Shown in pieces: positions 33,501 through 45,000 of a DNA stretch of 64,000 nt (position 1 is its first letter; each line of letters opens with the position of its first letter). A model generated the notes under the pieces. It was not told the DNA's origin. It worked only from the letters and a program-made list of their open reading frames with translations, and searched no databases. The stretch is taken from contig NC_135724.1 in assembly GCF_964656455.1 (NCBI RefSeq), positions 12,671,414 through 12,735,413 of the forward strand, in the 5' to 3' direction. The position numbers and the translations under genes are program-made. The DNA is from Halichoerus grypus (lineage: Eukaryota > Chordata > Mammalia > Carnivora > Phocidae).

Positions 33501-36500
33501 GCAACGGGCAGATGGAGCTGCATTCTAAGAAGGAAGCTATGGGAGATCTCCCCCTACCTAACCCACGAGCGTATTATGGAAGTTGCTCATCAATAGGATT
33601 ACATCTATGTCCAGATCCGATAAGTTAGCTGGAGAGCTGATGTTTAAGGAAATATTGAGAAAAGATATTAATTAGTACCTGAGATAGATAGATGATGAAT
33701 AGATATGTACATACATACATACATACATGGACAGGTGATAAATAGATAAATAGAGGGGTTGAGAGGGATATCTAAGGGTCAGTGGTCTCTCATGAAGTCA
33801 TTGGGCCTGACCTACCCCATTCCTCAATTGCTTGTCACTCTTTACCTTCTTCCACCTAGAAATCTGCATCCATGCATGTGTATTCTAGGAGTTGCTACCA
33901 TGATTTCAGAATAAATTATACATGCCCAACTAATGACAGAGCGGTATGATTAAATCTAGAAACAGTTTTTGACCTAAAAGTCCTGAAGTCTAGATTCTAT
34001 TCTGGCCCTGCCCATATTTATCTGTGTGCCCATAGGATATTTATTTAAGGGCTCTGAGTCTTAGTTTTCTTTCTATGAATGAGGGAAGTTGTACTAGGTT
34101 CCTTCCCTGTCTACTATTGTGACTTTAAGACAAGAAGATTCTAGAAATAAAATGCAAAAGAAATGATGAACCAATGAGTCAGATACCTGCAAAATAGCCT
34201 CAGGATAAGTGCCCTTCCGGATCTGCTGCATGAGTTCACAACCTGTGAGGTTCTCCAGGGTCCCTGGGGTCTTCTGGGCTCCAACTTTGTCAAACTGAAA
34301 CACCTACATTTGGAATTAGAGAGAACATATTTATGAGAGTGTTTTCCTGCTAGATTACTTCACCTTTAAACCAATGGCACTCAGGTACCTCTTAGCGGTC
34401 CTATCTACTTCCCTGCCTTTGTGTCTTGGAATCAAGCACAGATATCCTTTATACATAATATGTAAGTGTCTGCAACTGAAATTTCCCTCACAAGAAACAG
34501 CTTGAGTTATTTTATACTAATCCATATACTGGCCATTTTGACAATAATTGGTTATTATGAGATGATTTATAACCTTTTCACTAAAGTATCTAAATTATCA
34601 TCCAACCCATAAATGGCCTTGATAAAAAAATGCCAGTATTTTGAAGAAAGTAATAAGGTTAATTCACGACCTTGTATGTCTCTGTCTTTTCAATGGCCTT
34701 ATCTATTATCCACTTTTAATCTGTCAAAAACTACAAGCCCAAGTTAGTTTAAGCATAAACACGGTTACTCACTATTAACAGGGATCCCATAAAATATTGG
34801 CATATGCTGCATTACACATAGAAACCAACATCCATGTGGGAGACAGGGGACCGGGTTCAGATGATGTAAGTGGCAGATCCAGAAAACACAGTGAACCTGG
34901 CAGGTGAAGGCTGGTCCTGTGAAGCTGCCTCAGGATCCTTCCCAGCATGACAGCTTTCTAGCCTGGCCTCTCCGGTCTCAGCACCCCCAAGCTGGCCCTG
35001 CACCCAGGCCTCCCCCCAAACTCCCACATCCTTTGGGTCCCATTGGGCCCGCGTCACATCCCTTGTGAGGCCCGTGGTGAGGAGGAACTTATCTGGTCAA
35101 TGGATTGATAGTGGGGACTCTGCTGACAAAGGAAACGCAAGCTTGTCCAGCCAGGTCGTGAGCTTCTGGGTTGGCAGGACAGGTGTTAGGGGCTACGGGA
35201 TCTTTCTCTGCTCTTCCGATTATATGTCATAAGTCCCATCTAACACTCTGAAAAGAAGTGGCCCTACTCTGCCCTCACAGAAGGGAGGAATATTTCTTGA
35301 AACAGCTTTTCTGGTTTTTGTCCCTTCTAAGGAAGTTGATCCTTAAAAATCAAGAGTCTCCTGGCTAGCCCTAAAGACTTGCTGAATCGCTGCAAAAGCC
35401 CCCACAGAAATGGGGGATGGGAGGGGACCCTGGGCCATGCGGAGGCCACGGGGTAAATAGAGGCAGGCACACTGCCCAGCCAGGCAGTGGAGCCCCGGCA
35501 GGCCCGGGGCTTCATCCTGAACATAAGAGCCTTCCATGTCTCCCTTCCTTCCCACTACAACACCGTGAATTTACCAGTCACACCAAGTCCCAGCCATGGG
35601 GCCTCTTCCCAGCCCCGCTTCCTGGTCTGTAAAATGAGTATGGGAATCACAGCCTCTAGCTCATAGCGTCGTGCAGCATGTGGGCAAATTCACAGAACGC
35701 TCTGGGGCACCTGGCTAAGGTGCCGAGGGGCACCAGCTGCTGGAACAGATACAGCTCCCAGACGCTCTGCGGGTTAACTCCAATCTTCACACCTGTCCTC
35801 CAGGCTGGGCAGTTTTCATTCCCATTGTATAGATGAGAAAGCTGAGGCTCAGAGAGTTCTGGCGCCTTCCCTCACAGAGCTAGTAAAGAGTGGTGAAGCC
35901 ACCACTCCACACAGCCTGGCCTGTCCCCAGTCTGCCCTTCTTCCTCCAAGCCAAAGAGCCCCTCTTCTTTTTAGCAGGTAATTAACCACCTTTTCCTTCG
36001 AATTGTAAAATCAGTACATGCAGCAGAGTTACAGGAAAACAATATCACATCTTTGCACGGACCCACATGCTTGAAGCACTTTCTAGACACAGAAAAGCTG
36101 TCTGTGCCCAGAGTGACCAGTACGTTCCTTCGCCTCTGGTGTCAAAAATCTCTTTTTTTTTAATTTCAACAACCTAGAGTACTTCATTTCTCATTCTCCC
36201 TCACAATACGTTGCTTCTGCTCCCTTTACAGTTAAAAAATTAAGACCCTGATGTTTTCTGAAGTTTGCCACGCAGTTCAAGTTTCCCCCTGCCCAAGGGG
36301 AAGAGAGTAAAGGGGAAGGAGAATTGCCAAATGGTGCTGGTATCAGGGTTGAGCAACTGAGTTTTGTTGTAAGCCTGGATGTTTAAACTGCCACACACAC
36401 AGGGAGGGGTGCCTTTTACCTCCTGACCTCGTGCAGTGAGATTGGCTAATCCTCCCTGTGAACCACCTCAAACCCGGCCCACGGTAAATGGGTCACCGTG

Positions 36501-37402
36501 CACCAGCAAAGGACATCTGTAGGCTCAGGCGCGGTTCTCCTGGGAACCCCAAAGTGGCCGGGGGCGTTCTGGTGTGACTGAGAGCACGGTGTGTGCTTGT
36601 GAGAAAGCAGGGCCTCTAGCTCAAGCACACAATGTCAACATTTGTGGCTCTGCGAATCTGAAAGAATCTTAATTATATGATGACCCTATCCGGCTCACTG
36701 ACCTAGGACAAAACAGGAGCAGGTGCTTTTTAAATGCGTTGAATTCATCCCACTGGAGCCCTGTGGTATATGGTGGATTTCCAAGGCCCCAGGCTCAGTG
36801 AAAGAGTCCCCTGACTGAGCTTGTGTCCCTTCACCAAGGACTGAAGCCAGAGGCCTTGACAGAAAGACCTCACAATGCTCCCGCACACCCTGTCCACCCT
36901 GATTTTGAAAACTGGCCATCAGGCCAGACGCCATTTTGCTGACGTGAACTCACGGGGGTGATAATATGGCTGAGGCCCTCTGAAGTCACACCGCTCTCCT
37001 CACATCTCCAGCAGTGTGGTGACCTCAGCTGTTCATGACACTCTCCGCTATCTACAGTTGAGAGTTTTCATGGTTTAGTTGTTTTATAGATTTGAATCTG
37101 GGGGACTTGTGTGGTAATGGCATGTGACAACTAGTGACCTTGGTAAAGTCAAGCTACCTGAAGCATAAAATTGTGATTCTATAAATCCATTCAGGAGGGA
37201 CCCAGTCCTGGTTTGGAGTTTTAACGACACTCACCTTGGCCATTTGATGTGCAGTGTGGCCCCCAGCACCCAGGTAGACCATGGCCATGGTGGACGAGAT
37301 GCTCCACGGAGAGAAGAAGAGATTTGGGGTGGCACTAGTATTTGCCAGATGCTTGAAAAAATTGAGGGCGAAGATTGTGTTGGCCACATAAAGGTCTTCC
37401 AT
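27168..37402 (-). CDS. SERPINB2: SERPINB2 (plasminogen activator inhibitor 2), complete coding region in 7 exons
   Basis: PAI-2 inhibits urokinase and tissue plasminogen activators, and is mostly retained in the cytosol of monocytes, keratinocytes and trophoblast. Coding exons on the minus strand are 37235-37402, 34187-34303, 32752-32880, 32113-32230, 28692-28834, 27917-28081 and 27171-27578, with TGA at 27168-27170. They total 1248 bases, 416 residues; human has 415. All junctions are GT/AG and phases match. Visible features are a long CD loop (residues about 66-97) with Gln82-Gln83, N-glycosylation sequons NLT (74), NAST and NFSG, the hinge [13 protein letters not shown], predicted P1 Arg379 in SGRTGHGG, and the signature [10 protein letters not shown]. 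Compared with human the CD loop is one residue shorter, and the C-terminus ends in SPEN where human ends in SP. No disruption was seen. The identity is secure. Confidence 0.97.
27596..27612 (-). repeat. T17 homopolymer in the splice acceptor region of the SERPINB2 last exon
   Basis: On the minus strand 17 consecutive T precede AAATTTTGGATTTGTAG and the last exon. It is probably a length-variable mononucleotide microsatellite. Confidence 0.9.
27917..28081 (-). CDS. SERPINB2: SERPINB2 exon (residues 226-280)
   Basis: This exon has 165 bases and runs [15 protein letters not shown] to VSTGLEL. The acceptor is ATAATTTTAG and the donor GTAAGC. It is in phase 0 at both ends. Confidence 0.95.
28300..28500 (-). 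repeat. MIR-like fragment
   Basis: TTGTTCAGCACCTGCCATGG, CTGAATCCTTACAATAGCC and AGAACCTTAGTGGTAG follow reverse MIR order. It lies in a SERPINB2 intron. Confidence 0.5.
28692..28834 (-). CDS. SERPINB2: SERPINB2 exon (residues 178-225)
   Basis: This exon has 143 bases and runs [14 protein letters not shown] to LYPFRVNA. The acceptor is TTCTGTAG and the donor GTATGA. It holds the conserved serpin segment [13 protein letters not shown]. Confidence 0.95.
31024..31055 (+). repeat. short GTGGGGAC minisatellite
   Basis: About four copies of GGGGACGTG/GGGGACATG in tandem. It makes a local G-rich strand within a SERPINB2 intron. Confidence 0.8.
31400..31540 (-). repeat. L2-like fragment
   Basis: ACTGTAAGTTCTAGGGTGGC, then CAGTGCCTGGCGCAAAATA and TTCACTGAAGGACTGAATTC, match the reverse complement of an L2 3' end in order. 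Confidence 0.45.
32113..32230 (-). CDS. SERPINB2: SERPINB2 exon (residues 139-178)
   Basis: This exon has 118 bases and runs [15 protein letters not shown] to WVKTQTKG. The acceptor is TTGCTTTAAAG and the donor GTAAAA. It ends in phase 1, and the Gly178 codon is completed by the next exon. Confidence 0.95.
32752..32880 (-). CDS. SERPINB2: SERPINB2 exon (residues 96-138)
   Basis: This exon has 129 bases and runs [15 protein letters not shown] to GEKSSRFKE. The acceptor is CTGTTTAAG and the donor GTAAGT. The glycosylation sequon NAST lies in [11 protein letters not shown]. Confidence 0.95.
32881..34186. other. SERPINB2 intron with tetranucleotide repeat
   Basis: Intronic sequence. A GATA/ACAT simple repeat occurs at about 33681-33729. 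Nothing else recognised. Confidence 0.5.
34187..34303 (-). CDS. SERPINB2: SERPINB2 CD-loop exon (residues 57-95)
   Basis: This exon has 117 bases and runs [14 protein letters not shown] to GTYPEAILQ. The acceptor is ATGTAG and the donor GTATCT. It is one codon shorter than the human exon as I recall it. It contains the sequon NLT and the transglutaminase-target area MQQIRKG, in which human has QQIQ. Confidence 0.95.
34304..37234. other. SERPINB2 intron between residues 56 and 57
   Basis: GC-richer than the surroundings, especially 34850-35650. A MIR-like piece lies at about 35775-35940 (GATGAGAAAGCTGAGGCTCA). Several chance ORFs run through, none with splice or homology support. Confidence 0.5.
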
Positions 37403-37411
37403 TGTTTCAAT
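37235..37411 (-). CDS. SERPINB2: SERPINB2 first coding exon (residues 1-56)
   Basis: The acceptor CTTTCCTTCCAG ends at 37412. Nine bases of 5' UTR (ATTGAAACA) precede the ATG at 37400-37402. The exon encodes [15 protein letters not shown] to HTAHQMAK and ends in phase 0 at donor GTGAGT. The translated part is 37235-37402. Confidence 0.96.
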
Positions 37412-40400
37412 CTGGAAGGAAAGTGAGGAAGAAAGAAAAACAGCTCTGAAAGATGACTCAACATTTTGGGTGATGTCGGCTGAGTAGTACCTGGTATACT
37501 CTGCACAGGGGTTCCCTCTCTGTTCTTCCTTCAGGGAACAACGTGAACTAGAGCCCAGATGGCATCATGGTCATGTGACCTGTGCAGCCTCACGGGGCTC
37601 CAGGTCTCGAGTGATGCTCTGCTGTCACCAACTTAAAATTCTTAAGAATTTTGAACAAGGGGCCCTGCATTTTCCTTTTGTACTAGATCCTGTAGCTGAT
37701 CTTGAGATGCAACAAACAGTTAAATGATGAGTAGGGATGCTCCATATAATAATCATAATAACAGCAATGACAATGAATAGCATTTATTAGATTCTTACTG
37801 TATAACGGATGCTGTTCTAAACATTCTACCAACCATTTAATTCTTGCCAAAACCCTATGAGAAAGGCACTGTTATTCGTTTTATGAAGGAAGAAACTACA
37901 GCACAGAGGATCAAGAAAGTGACCAGTGTCACCCAACTATAAGGCATGGAAGCCAGATGGGTGGCCTCCAGGGTCATGTTTTCAACCTCTGGGCTGCATC
38001 TGCAAATATCCAGCACACACATGGGCAAATACAAGCATATTCAAACACATTCTTTTTGGCCCCAGTTGAGATTGTCCATCTTCTTTCAGATTCCCTATTT
38101 CTAGAAGTGGCTTAGATTCATCATTTGAGGGTTAGTATTTTTACCCAGCTCCTACCTCCTGTCCCCCCTCTCCCCCTACACACACACCTACATCCACAGC
38201 CTGCAATAAAACAGCTTTCCACGCTAAGGAGTTCAGTACGGGGTGGGGGGGGGGGCAGTGCGTGGCGGGTGCTGGAATGGCCACCTGCTTCTCCTGCCCC
38301 GCCACCCCCCAGCAGGGAAATCCATTTCAGGTAGCACTGCGTGCAATGAACACGAAACAGACACACACACACACCCTATTACCACCTGAAGATAAAGGAC
38401 AGACACACCTTCCATGACCCAAGTCTCCGTGTGAAGTGGAAAGCATGGACACACCCAAGGTATGTGTGGGTATCTGTTGGTACTGGCCAGTGATCATTTT
38501 TCTGGCTGTGTGTTATGCTTTCAGGGTGGCTTAAAACACACCCTATAATTACCAAAATACATAAATATACCAAATGACGCTGATGCTCATCCCACAGGAA
38601 CCTTTGTGACAGTGGCTTCCCAGAGCTGAGGAGGGGCGGAGGGAGGCCCCGAGGTGAGGGACGTCCTCATCAGGAGGCTTGGCTCACTCAGCAGGCTTCC
38701 CAGCAAGGGCCAGCACTCCCTTCCCTCCTCAATCCAGGGCAGTCTTAGGGGAACACTTGGTTCATGAACACTTCTTTTTAAGAAAATCATTGCAATTTGT
38801 ATCAAAATGTCTCATTTGAAATACCATCCAATTGTATTTTATTGAGACAAAACTGTAAATTAAGCAAAATTTGTCCCTGAAACCACCTCTTCTCGTTCAA
38901 TCCTCACAGGATCTAAAGCAGTAGATACTGTTATCTTCATTTTATAGGTTACCTCCTGACGCTCAGAGAGGTTAAGTAACTTGCAGAAGGTCACAGAGCT
39001 TCTATGCAGTGGTGCAGGGATTCGAGCCTAGGTCTGCTTCAGGAACCCACTCGATCCACACTGCCTCACACTCTCTCTTCTGCTGGTGGTGAACTTCACT
39101 ATTATGTGTAAGAGTTTAGGCAGGTTACTAGCTTGAGAAATGCTAGATAGAGGAAATAAAAATAGGAAGGTAGCAAGTCTGTAATGCTCCTAGAAGGCGT
39201 ATTAAGTAGGAAGAAAAAAAACAAACAAACCCCGCTAGTGTTTTTTTTTTTTCTCGCTTCATCACTGAGATTAGGTTAACTTGGGTGGCTCACACATTTG
39301 TTTCCCCTTCCTTCTACCGATTTAAAATTGTCTTGAAACTAATTAGTCTTACTGGGCAGATCATTTTTGTAAATTACCTCAGTAACATTTTGGATACAAA
39401 CTGAGAATCAATATCATAAATAAAACATATCTCTCTCCTCATGTGAAGAAAATAAGGGCTCAGAACCAGAAAAGTAACTGCAGGCTGCTCCTAGACCGAA
39501 TCCTTTAGAGTATCCTGCGTTATCAGTCACTCTGACTCTAACAAAATGTAAGTGTTAAACTATCAGAGAGGCTTTTGATAGATTTCTGGTGACTTTATAA
39601 AGGAAAAAAGTACATAAGGACAGAATTAAATTGTCCCAGATATGTTTACTTCTTTTAAAAATAGTCTACTTTTTATTCTTTAAATACAGTGAAATAACTG
39701 TATTCAACATAAAAAAATAATATCTCATGTTTATATTGCAGTTACCAAATTCCTTCAGCAGCACTGTTTTTGTTTAATTTGTGTTATTACCTGCCCAGGA
39801 AAACCTAGTGATTTCTTGTTACAAAAAATATGGAGATGTAGATTGCACAGCTAGTTAGCTTCAGAGCCTAGACTGAATCTCAGCTTTCTGATTCTGAGTC
39901 TGGTGATTTTCACATGAGGTCTGAGAAGTTTGCAGTCTTAGAAATCTATGAAGGCACATATGGCAAGTTTCTTCTCAGACAACTCACGCCTTACCTTTAG
40001 GTGGGAATCTGCCTGAGACAATGTACAACTGAAGTCACAGAATGATGCCAAATAGCATCATCGCCCAAAACAGGTGATACCTGTTGTGAGTTTCTTACCA
40101 CTAAAATTTTAAAAAATTGTTTCATTAACTTCCGAATATCATGCTACTAATTAAGGCTTAATATTATCACGAGGAAGAATAAATGGAGAGCATACGTGGG
40201 GCTGGGCTCCAAGATATCTGTGTCACTTCCTGCCCCACGAGTTAACAAACGTGCCCCAAAACTCAGCACATGTCATCAGGAAGCTGGGAGGTGCCCCCAG
40301 GGGCCACTACGGCCCTCTTCTTGTTGGCGCTGGATGCTAGATTTGAGTCTGTTGTGGCATTTAAAACAATTTTTTTTGCGACAACATAGTGCAAATATTT

Positions 40401-41182
40401 AGAAATTGACCACAAAAATCAATGAAAACAAAGAGAAAATAGTACCTTCGAGGAAACATCCCATCCAAACTTAGCACATTCTCCCCCAACAAAATTAAAA
40501 GCAGTTCCTGTTATTTGATGATTTTCATAATGAATGAGTGTCTGTTTATGGGTATTAAATGATTTATTAAACCTGAAGTAAATCTGAAGTAATTTCAGTC
40601 AATCCAACAACTAGTTTGGCAAATTTTTCTCTTCCACTAAATTGACCAATTATTGAACTAAATTCAATAAACATAAGGTGGGGTTGAACAGACCCAACTC
40701 AGATTGCTGCTGAATTTCTGTAATCTCTGATAGCTTTAGATACTTTCATCTTTCTTATTTTTATTATATTTATATACAACTTATAGATTACTTTCATTGC
40801 TTAAATTACTGTCTGTTAATTGATCTAGCCATTTCCATCCAATTCAGTGTCAAAACCCTAGTTAGTAAAGAATATACATATTCTAACCTGTTCGATAAAA
40901 TCAACATCTCAACTTGATTGGTCGCTTTAGTTTAGCTAATGTTACACAGGCATCTGCTGGCTTCTGAGATTCAAGATTAAGCCTTACTACAAATTTAATT
41001 CAAATCTTGACCTAAAATATTTTCACTTAAAAGAAATCTAAACAAGAAAACACCATGACATTTTTACTCATCTTCTAAAGACATCCCACACCTTAATTTT
41101 CATTATCAATAATCCCGGTACAAAGGAAGAGGGGGAAAAAAATGAAAGCCTGTTTCCACGGCCACAGAAATCACTGAAATAC
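37412..41182. other. SERPINB2 first intron (5' UTR intron)
   Basis: It holds two MIR-like fragments on the minus strand (about 37760-37975 and 38895-39070, both with reverse core text such as CTCAGAGAGGTTAAGTAACT in the second). It also holds a G-run near 38242-38254 and a short (CA)n at 38361-38374. Nothing else was recognised. Confidence 0.55.
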
Positions 41183-41236
41183 CTGGTTATTCCCGGAGGC
41201 GCTGCTGACAAGGAAGCTTCCTCAGAGAACTACCGT
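41183..41236 (-). other. SERPINB2: SERPINB2 non-coding exon 1 (predicted)
   Basis: A donor AACCAG/GTATTT sits at 41183/41182. The start is placed about 25-30 bases downstream of the TATA box. The untranslated leader is joined to the acceptor at 37412. The start site is inferred, not observed. Confidence 0.65.
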
Positions 41237-41260
41237 AGTGCACGCGGGAAGAAGACTGGT

Positions 41261-41266
41261 TTTATA
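41261..41266 (-). promoter_or_regulatory. SERPINB2: SERPINB2 TATA box
   Basis: The minus strand reads TATAAA within CTTTATAAAACC, 25-30 bases upstream of the inferred start and next to a GGGAGGGGC box. Confidence 0.75.
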
Positions 41267-41330
41267 AAGCTCTGCCCCTCCCACAGAGCATTTTTTTTCC
41301 CCGCTCTCTTTCTAATCTGTATCCTTTGAG

Positions 41331-41349
41331 TGATTCAACATTTTACTCA
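41331..41349 (-). promoter_or_regulatory. SERPINB2: paired AP-1 sites of the SERPINB2 promoter
   Basis: The minus strand reads TGAGTAA (41343-41349) and TGAATCA (41331-41337), at about -113 to -95 from the inferred start. Both sequences and positions agree with the AP1b and AP1a sites that I recall for phorbol-ester and TNF induction of human PAI-2. Confidence 0.75.
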
Positions 41350-41415
41350 GAACGACATCACTATTATAAAAATGCTTGTTTGCTAAGGCACCATTTAAGA
41401 AATTTGTTCAGAGGA

Positions 41416-41423
41416 TGACGTCA
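41416..41423 (-). promoter_or_regulatory. SERPINB2: CRE site of the SERPINB2 promoter
   Basis: TGACGTCA, a perfect palindromic cAMP-response element, at about -180 to -187. I recall the human site at this place as the CRE-like TGACCTCA. Confidence 0.75.
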
Positions 41424-41863
41424 TTCAGAAACTTAAGAATTTGGCAATACTTACACATGCCTGTTAAAATTAGCTGAAGTTTATCAGCCCGTTTCAAGTG
41501 TCCCCCTCTGTACCTATGCCCAAGGACAGTGCCGAATTCTGCAATAACCCTTCTATCATTGCACGGGGATGGCTCGTGGGTTGCAATATTTAAAGACAAC
41601 AGAGAGGAAGAGAACCACTATTTTTCTTTCTTGGAGATTCTCTATTTTAAACTGTTTTAGATTTCTCAAAGTAGAATTTCCTAAATAATTCTGGGTTCCA
41701 CCCAAATCTCCTGCCACCAGCCACACCCAAATAACTTTCTATTTGCCAGTTTCCAACACAGATCTTATCTTTTATTATACAGAGAAAATCCACTGTGTAC
41801 TTGAAATTGACTTTTAACTCTAGGATCATGCTGTTGAAAACTTGATTGAAAAAAATCACTAGG

Positions 41864-42075
41864 TGGGGGCACCTGGGTGGCTCAGTCCGTTAAGCATCCC
41901 ACTCTTGATTTCCGCTCAGGTGGTGATCTCAGGGTCATGAGATTGAGCCCTGAGGCGTCAGGCTCCATGCTGAGCAGAGAGTCTGCTTAAGATTCTCTCT
42001 CTCTCCCTCTCCATGTGCCCCTCCCCACCCCTGTCACGAATGCCCATGCTCAATCTCTTAAAAAAAAAAAAAAAG
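41864..42075 (+). repeat. Can-SINE (SINEC)
   Basis: The head GGGGGCACCTGGGTGGCTCA, then the tRNA-related half, a CT-rich run and an A14 tail. It is the first repeat upstream of the SERPINB2 promoter, about 440 bases from the CRE. Confidence 0.92.
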
Positions 42076-45000
42076 CAGTCTAGAAAAAAAAAGGCAGTAG
42101 GTGTTTCAACACAGCCAAAGGAATTAGAGGACAAAAACATAAAAAATTGGCATGATGAAAGATAATTTGAGTCTAAACATGGTTGTATTGTTAGAGCTAA
42201 TTGAAAAATGCAGCACATTGTAAAGGTGCTTCTCTTCTATTTGCTTTACTTTTATGTGTAGGAAATCCTCAAAGGGAAGGGATGGTTAGAAGTACAATCA
42301 CCATATTTATTCTTGGCTGCTGGGGTGAGCTCCGTGTCTGTGCTTAGAGAGCTGGGTTAACAGCCTGAGTGTCAGTGAGACAAAGTCTGTGGGTTTGAGC
42401 CCTCTGTAAGCTTCTTAGTTTGCCCGTGGTTCACAGACCTAGATCTACCCTTACCTCATCTCACTTATGAGAGTTTCCCATCCAAAGGAGTGGGGGTGAC
42501 TTAGCCCAAACCCCTCGTTATTATCAGAGGGACAATGGGATCCGTGTGTTCTTCAGAATCTGTGTCAGGCAGCCAAAACCCAAGTTATTTGATTTTTTTA
42601 ATTGCTGGAAGATCTCAGGTCACATCAAGAAAAAGCTGGAATCCCACCCTCAACAATAATCTTTCAACTCCTAAGCTCCTCCATGACACCAAAGGAAACT
42701 CATAGGCAGCCATTGACCCTTTTACAAGTTTTAACATCCCCTGGTGCTCAGCCAGATCTCTGCCTCAGTGAGTGATCAGTAGATGCCATTGCTGGTCCAG
42801 GTGTCTCTCCCCTTCTTCTCAACAGGAATGCCATCCTCCCTTCTCCCCACTGAGCCAAATCTCTGAGGTTCTGCTGATACCCCACAGCTTCCCTGACATC
42901 CAGTCTGACTTCCACAATCCTCAGAGAACTCATGCTACACAGAACTGCACCTCTTAGAGCTACAATATAAAAATGTGTTCTTAATTCACTAATTAATCAT
43001 GTGTATTCTAGATATTTCATTTGAGTGGGCTTCCATTCCTAAGTAGATTCTACACTCGATGCCCCTTCAGCAGCAAGAACAGTGCTGAGCATCAAGTTGG
43101 TACTTACAAAATATCTTTGGACTGAGCAAAATGCTAAAATTTTCTCAAAAGGCTCTTTAGTATGGTGAGCACAGATATGGATCCTGAGAGACTCAGAAAG
43201 TTCTAACTTGAATTTTCTTTTTGCCACTTACTAGTTGTATAATCTTGCACAAATTTCTTCCTCAACCTCTCTGAGCTTAAGTTTCTTAATGATGCCGGCC
43301 CTGTTCCCTGCCTCTGCAAAAGCAATCCAGTTTTTGTTATACTTCTCCCTGATTTTGTTCAGGTATCAAAAGATTCCTTGTCTTGTGGAAGGAGGGCCTC
43401 ATTGTTGGTCCAGGGGGTAGCTATATAACCCCATCCTGGTCAGTGAGGTTTGGGAGAATTCTGTTGGGGAATGTCTGGGGAAATTTTTTCTTCCTGATAA
43501 GAGGGAGACATAAAACAAGAACCTCCCTGTCCTACGCCATCCCCTTCTACCCCATTTTGAGCCTGGCTGTTTGAGGATGTGATGCCAAGAGATGCTCTCA
43601 TACATCAACCATAGAGGAAGGCCAAGAGCTTTGCCGAGATGCAAACCAGAGCCCTGACTTCAGAGCACTCCCAAGTCAATGCTGGAAACTACCTACCTCT
43701 AGTTTTTGTTCTTATTGTTATTGTTACCTGAGATGATACATAATAAGTCTATATTATTTAAGCATTCCTGAATGACACAGGCTTTTGTGAAGAGCAGATG
43801 AGATCATGTCTGCCAAGTGCTTAGCGTATCATCTTTTATATAGTAAGTGTTCCACAGGGTTAGCGAGCATAACGGAGTGATTGTGGGTGGCCAGATTTGG
43901 AACTTGCCTTAGGACCTAGAGAAATTTTATGAGCTCAGTATAAAAAGAGAAGATGGTCATGCATCAAACTATTGGAGGAAGCGTAAAAGACAATACATGA
44001 TGAGAAGCCCCTATGAATGGCACCAATGGAAGGCGGTGTCACAGAAAAGAGGGGAAGGATTGATACATGTGTGTTAGGGGCCTCCAGGAGAGAATAATGA
44101 TAAATGAAAAATTTGAAGCTTGAAAGGGGAAAGCACTAAAATTACAGACGTGGGAAGCCAAGACTGTTGAGTGGCTGCCTGAGATCCTTCAGATCCTATG
44201 TAAACTCCAGAGAAGGGAAGCTGCTTGTAAAAACTGTAAAGGGGAAGAAAAATCTGAAAAATGTAGAGGAAGAATGCAGCTGGCGGCAGTTACGTGCCAG
44301 ACCACTGCAAGAGCCCAATCAGTATGTCAATCAGAAGAGCAGAGCTACCACGTAGTGAGTCTTACCATTGTAAGATAAATAAGATTAAGTCTAGAACTAA
44401 AAAGTATAATAACTGAAATAAGAAACTGATGGATGAAACTGTACTTGCAACAGCTGTAGGTCAGATCACTTCGGCAGAAGCTGAGAGTAAGGAACTGGGA
44501 AGTCTCTCACCCGCTCATTTTCTTATCTTCTAGGAAAATGGGTGAGACAATCATAAGTGGTAAAGAGTGGTAAAAAAATAAATAAATAAACCAATCATAA
44601 GTGATAAGAAAAATTATAGTACCACTTACCATGAGTGGTTAAGAAACATTATATATGTATAATGTTGTATATGCAATATGACCTCAAACATATAAGTAAA
44701 ATATGTGCAGAAATATGACTTGAAGGAAATGTGTCAAAATGTGAACAGTGATTGTAGTAACTTCATAGATGTTTGTCAACTTTTTTTTATTTAAAAAAAA
44801 TTCCCCACATTTTCCACAATAGGCATGCATTACTTTTAAAGAACCAGCAATACATGATTGAAGTATCTATATTGAGGTGTTTATTTTCTTTCCAGTAGCC
44901 CTACAATGAAACATGTCTAAAGGAGAAAGAAAGCCAAAAATAAGAAAACTTTATGAATAAAGTTCTAATATTCTGATTGAGAGATTATATGCACTGTGTT

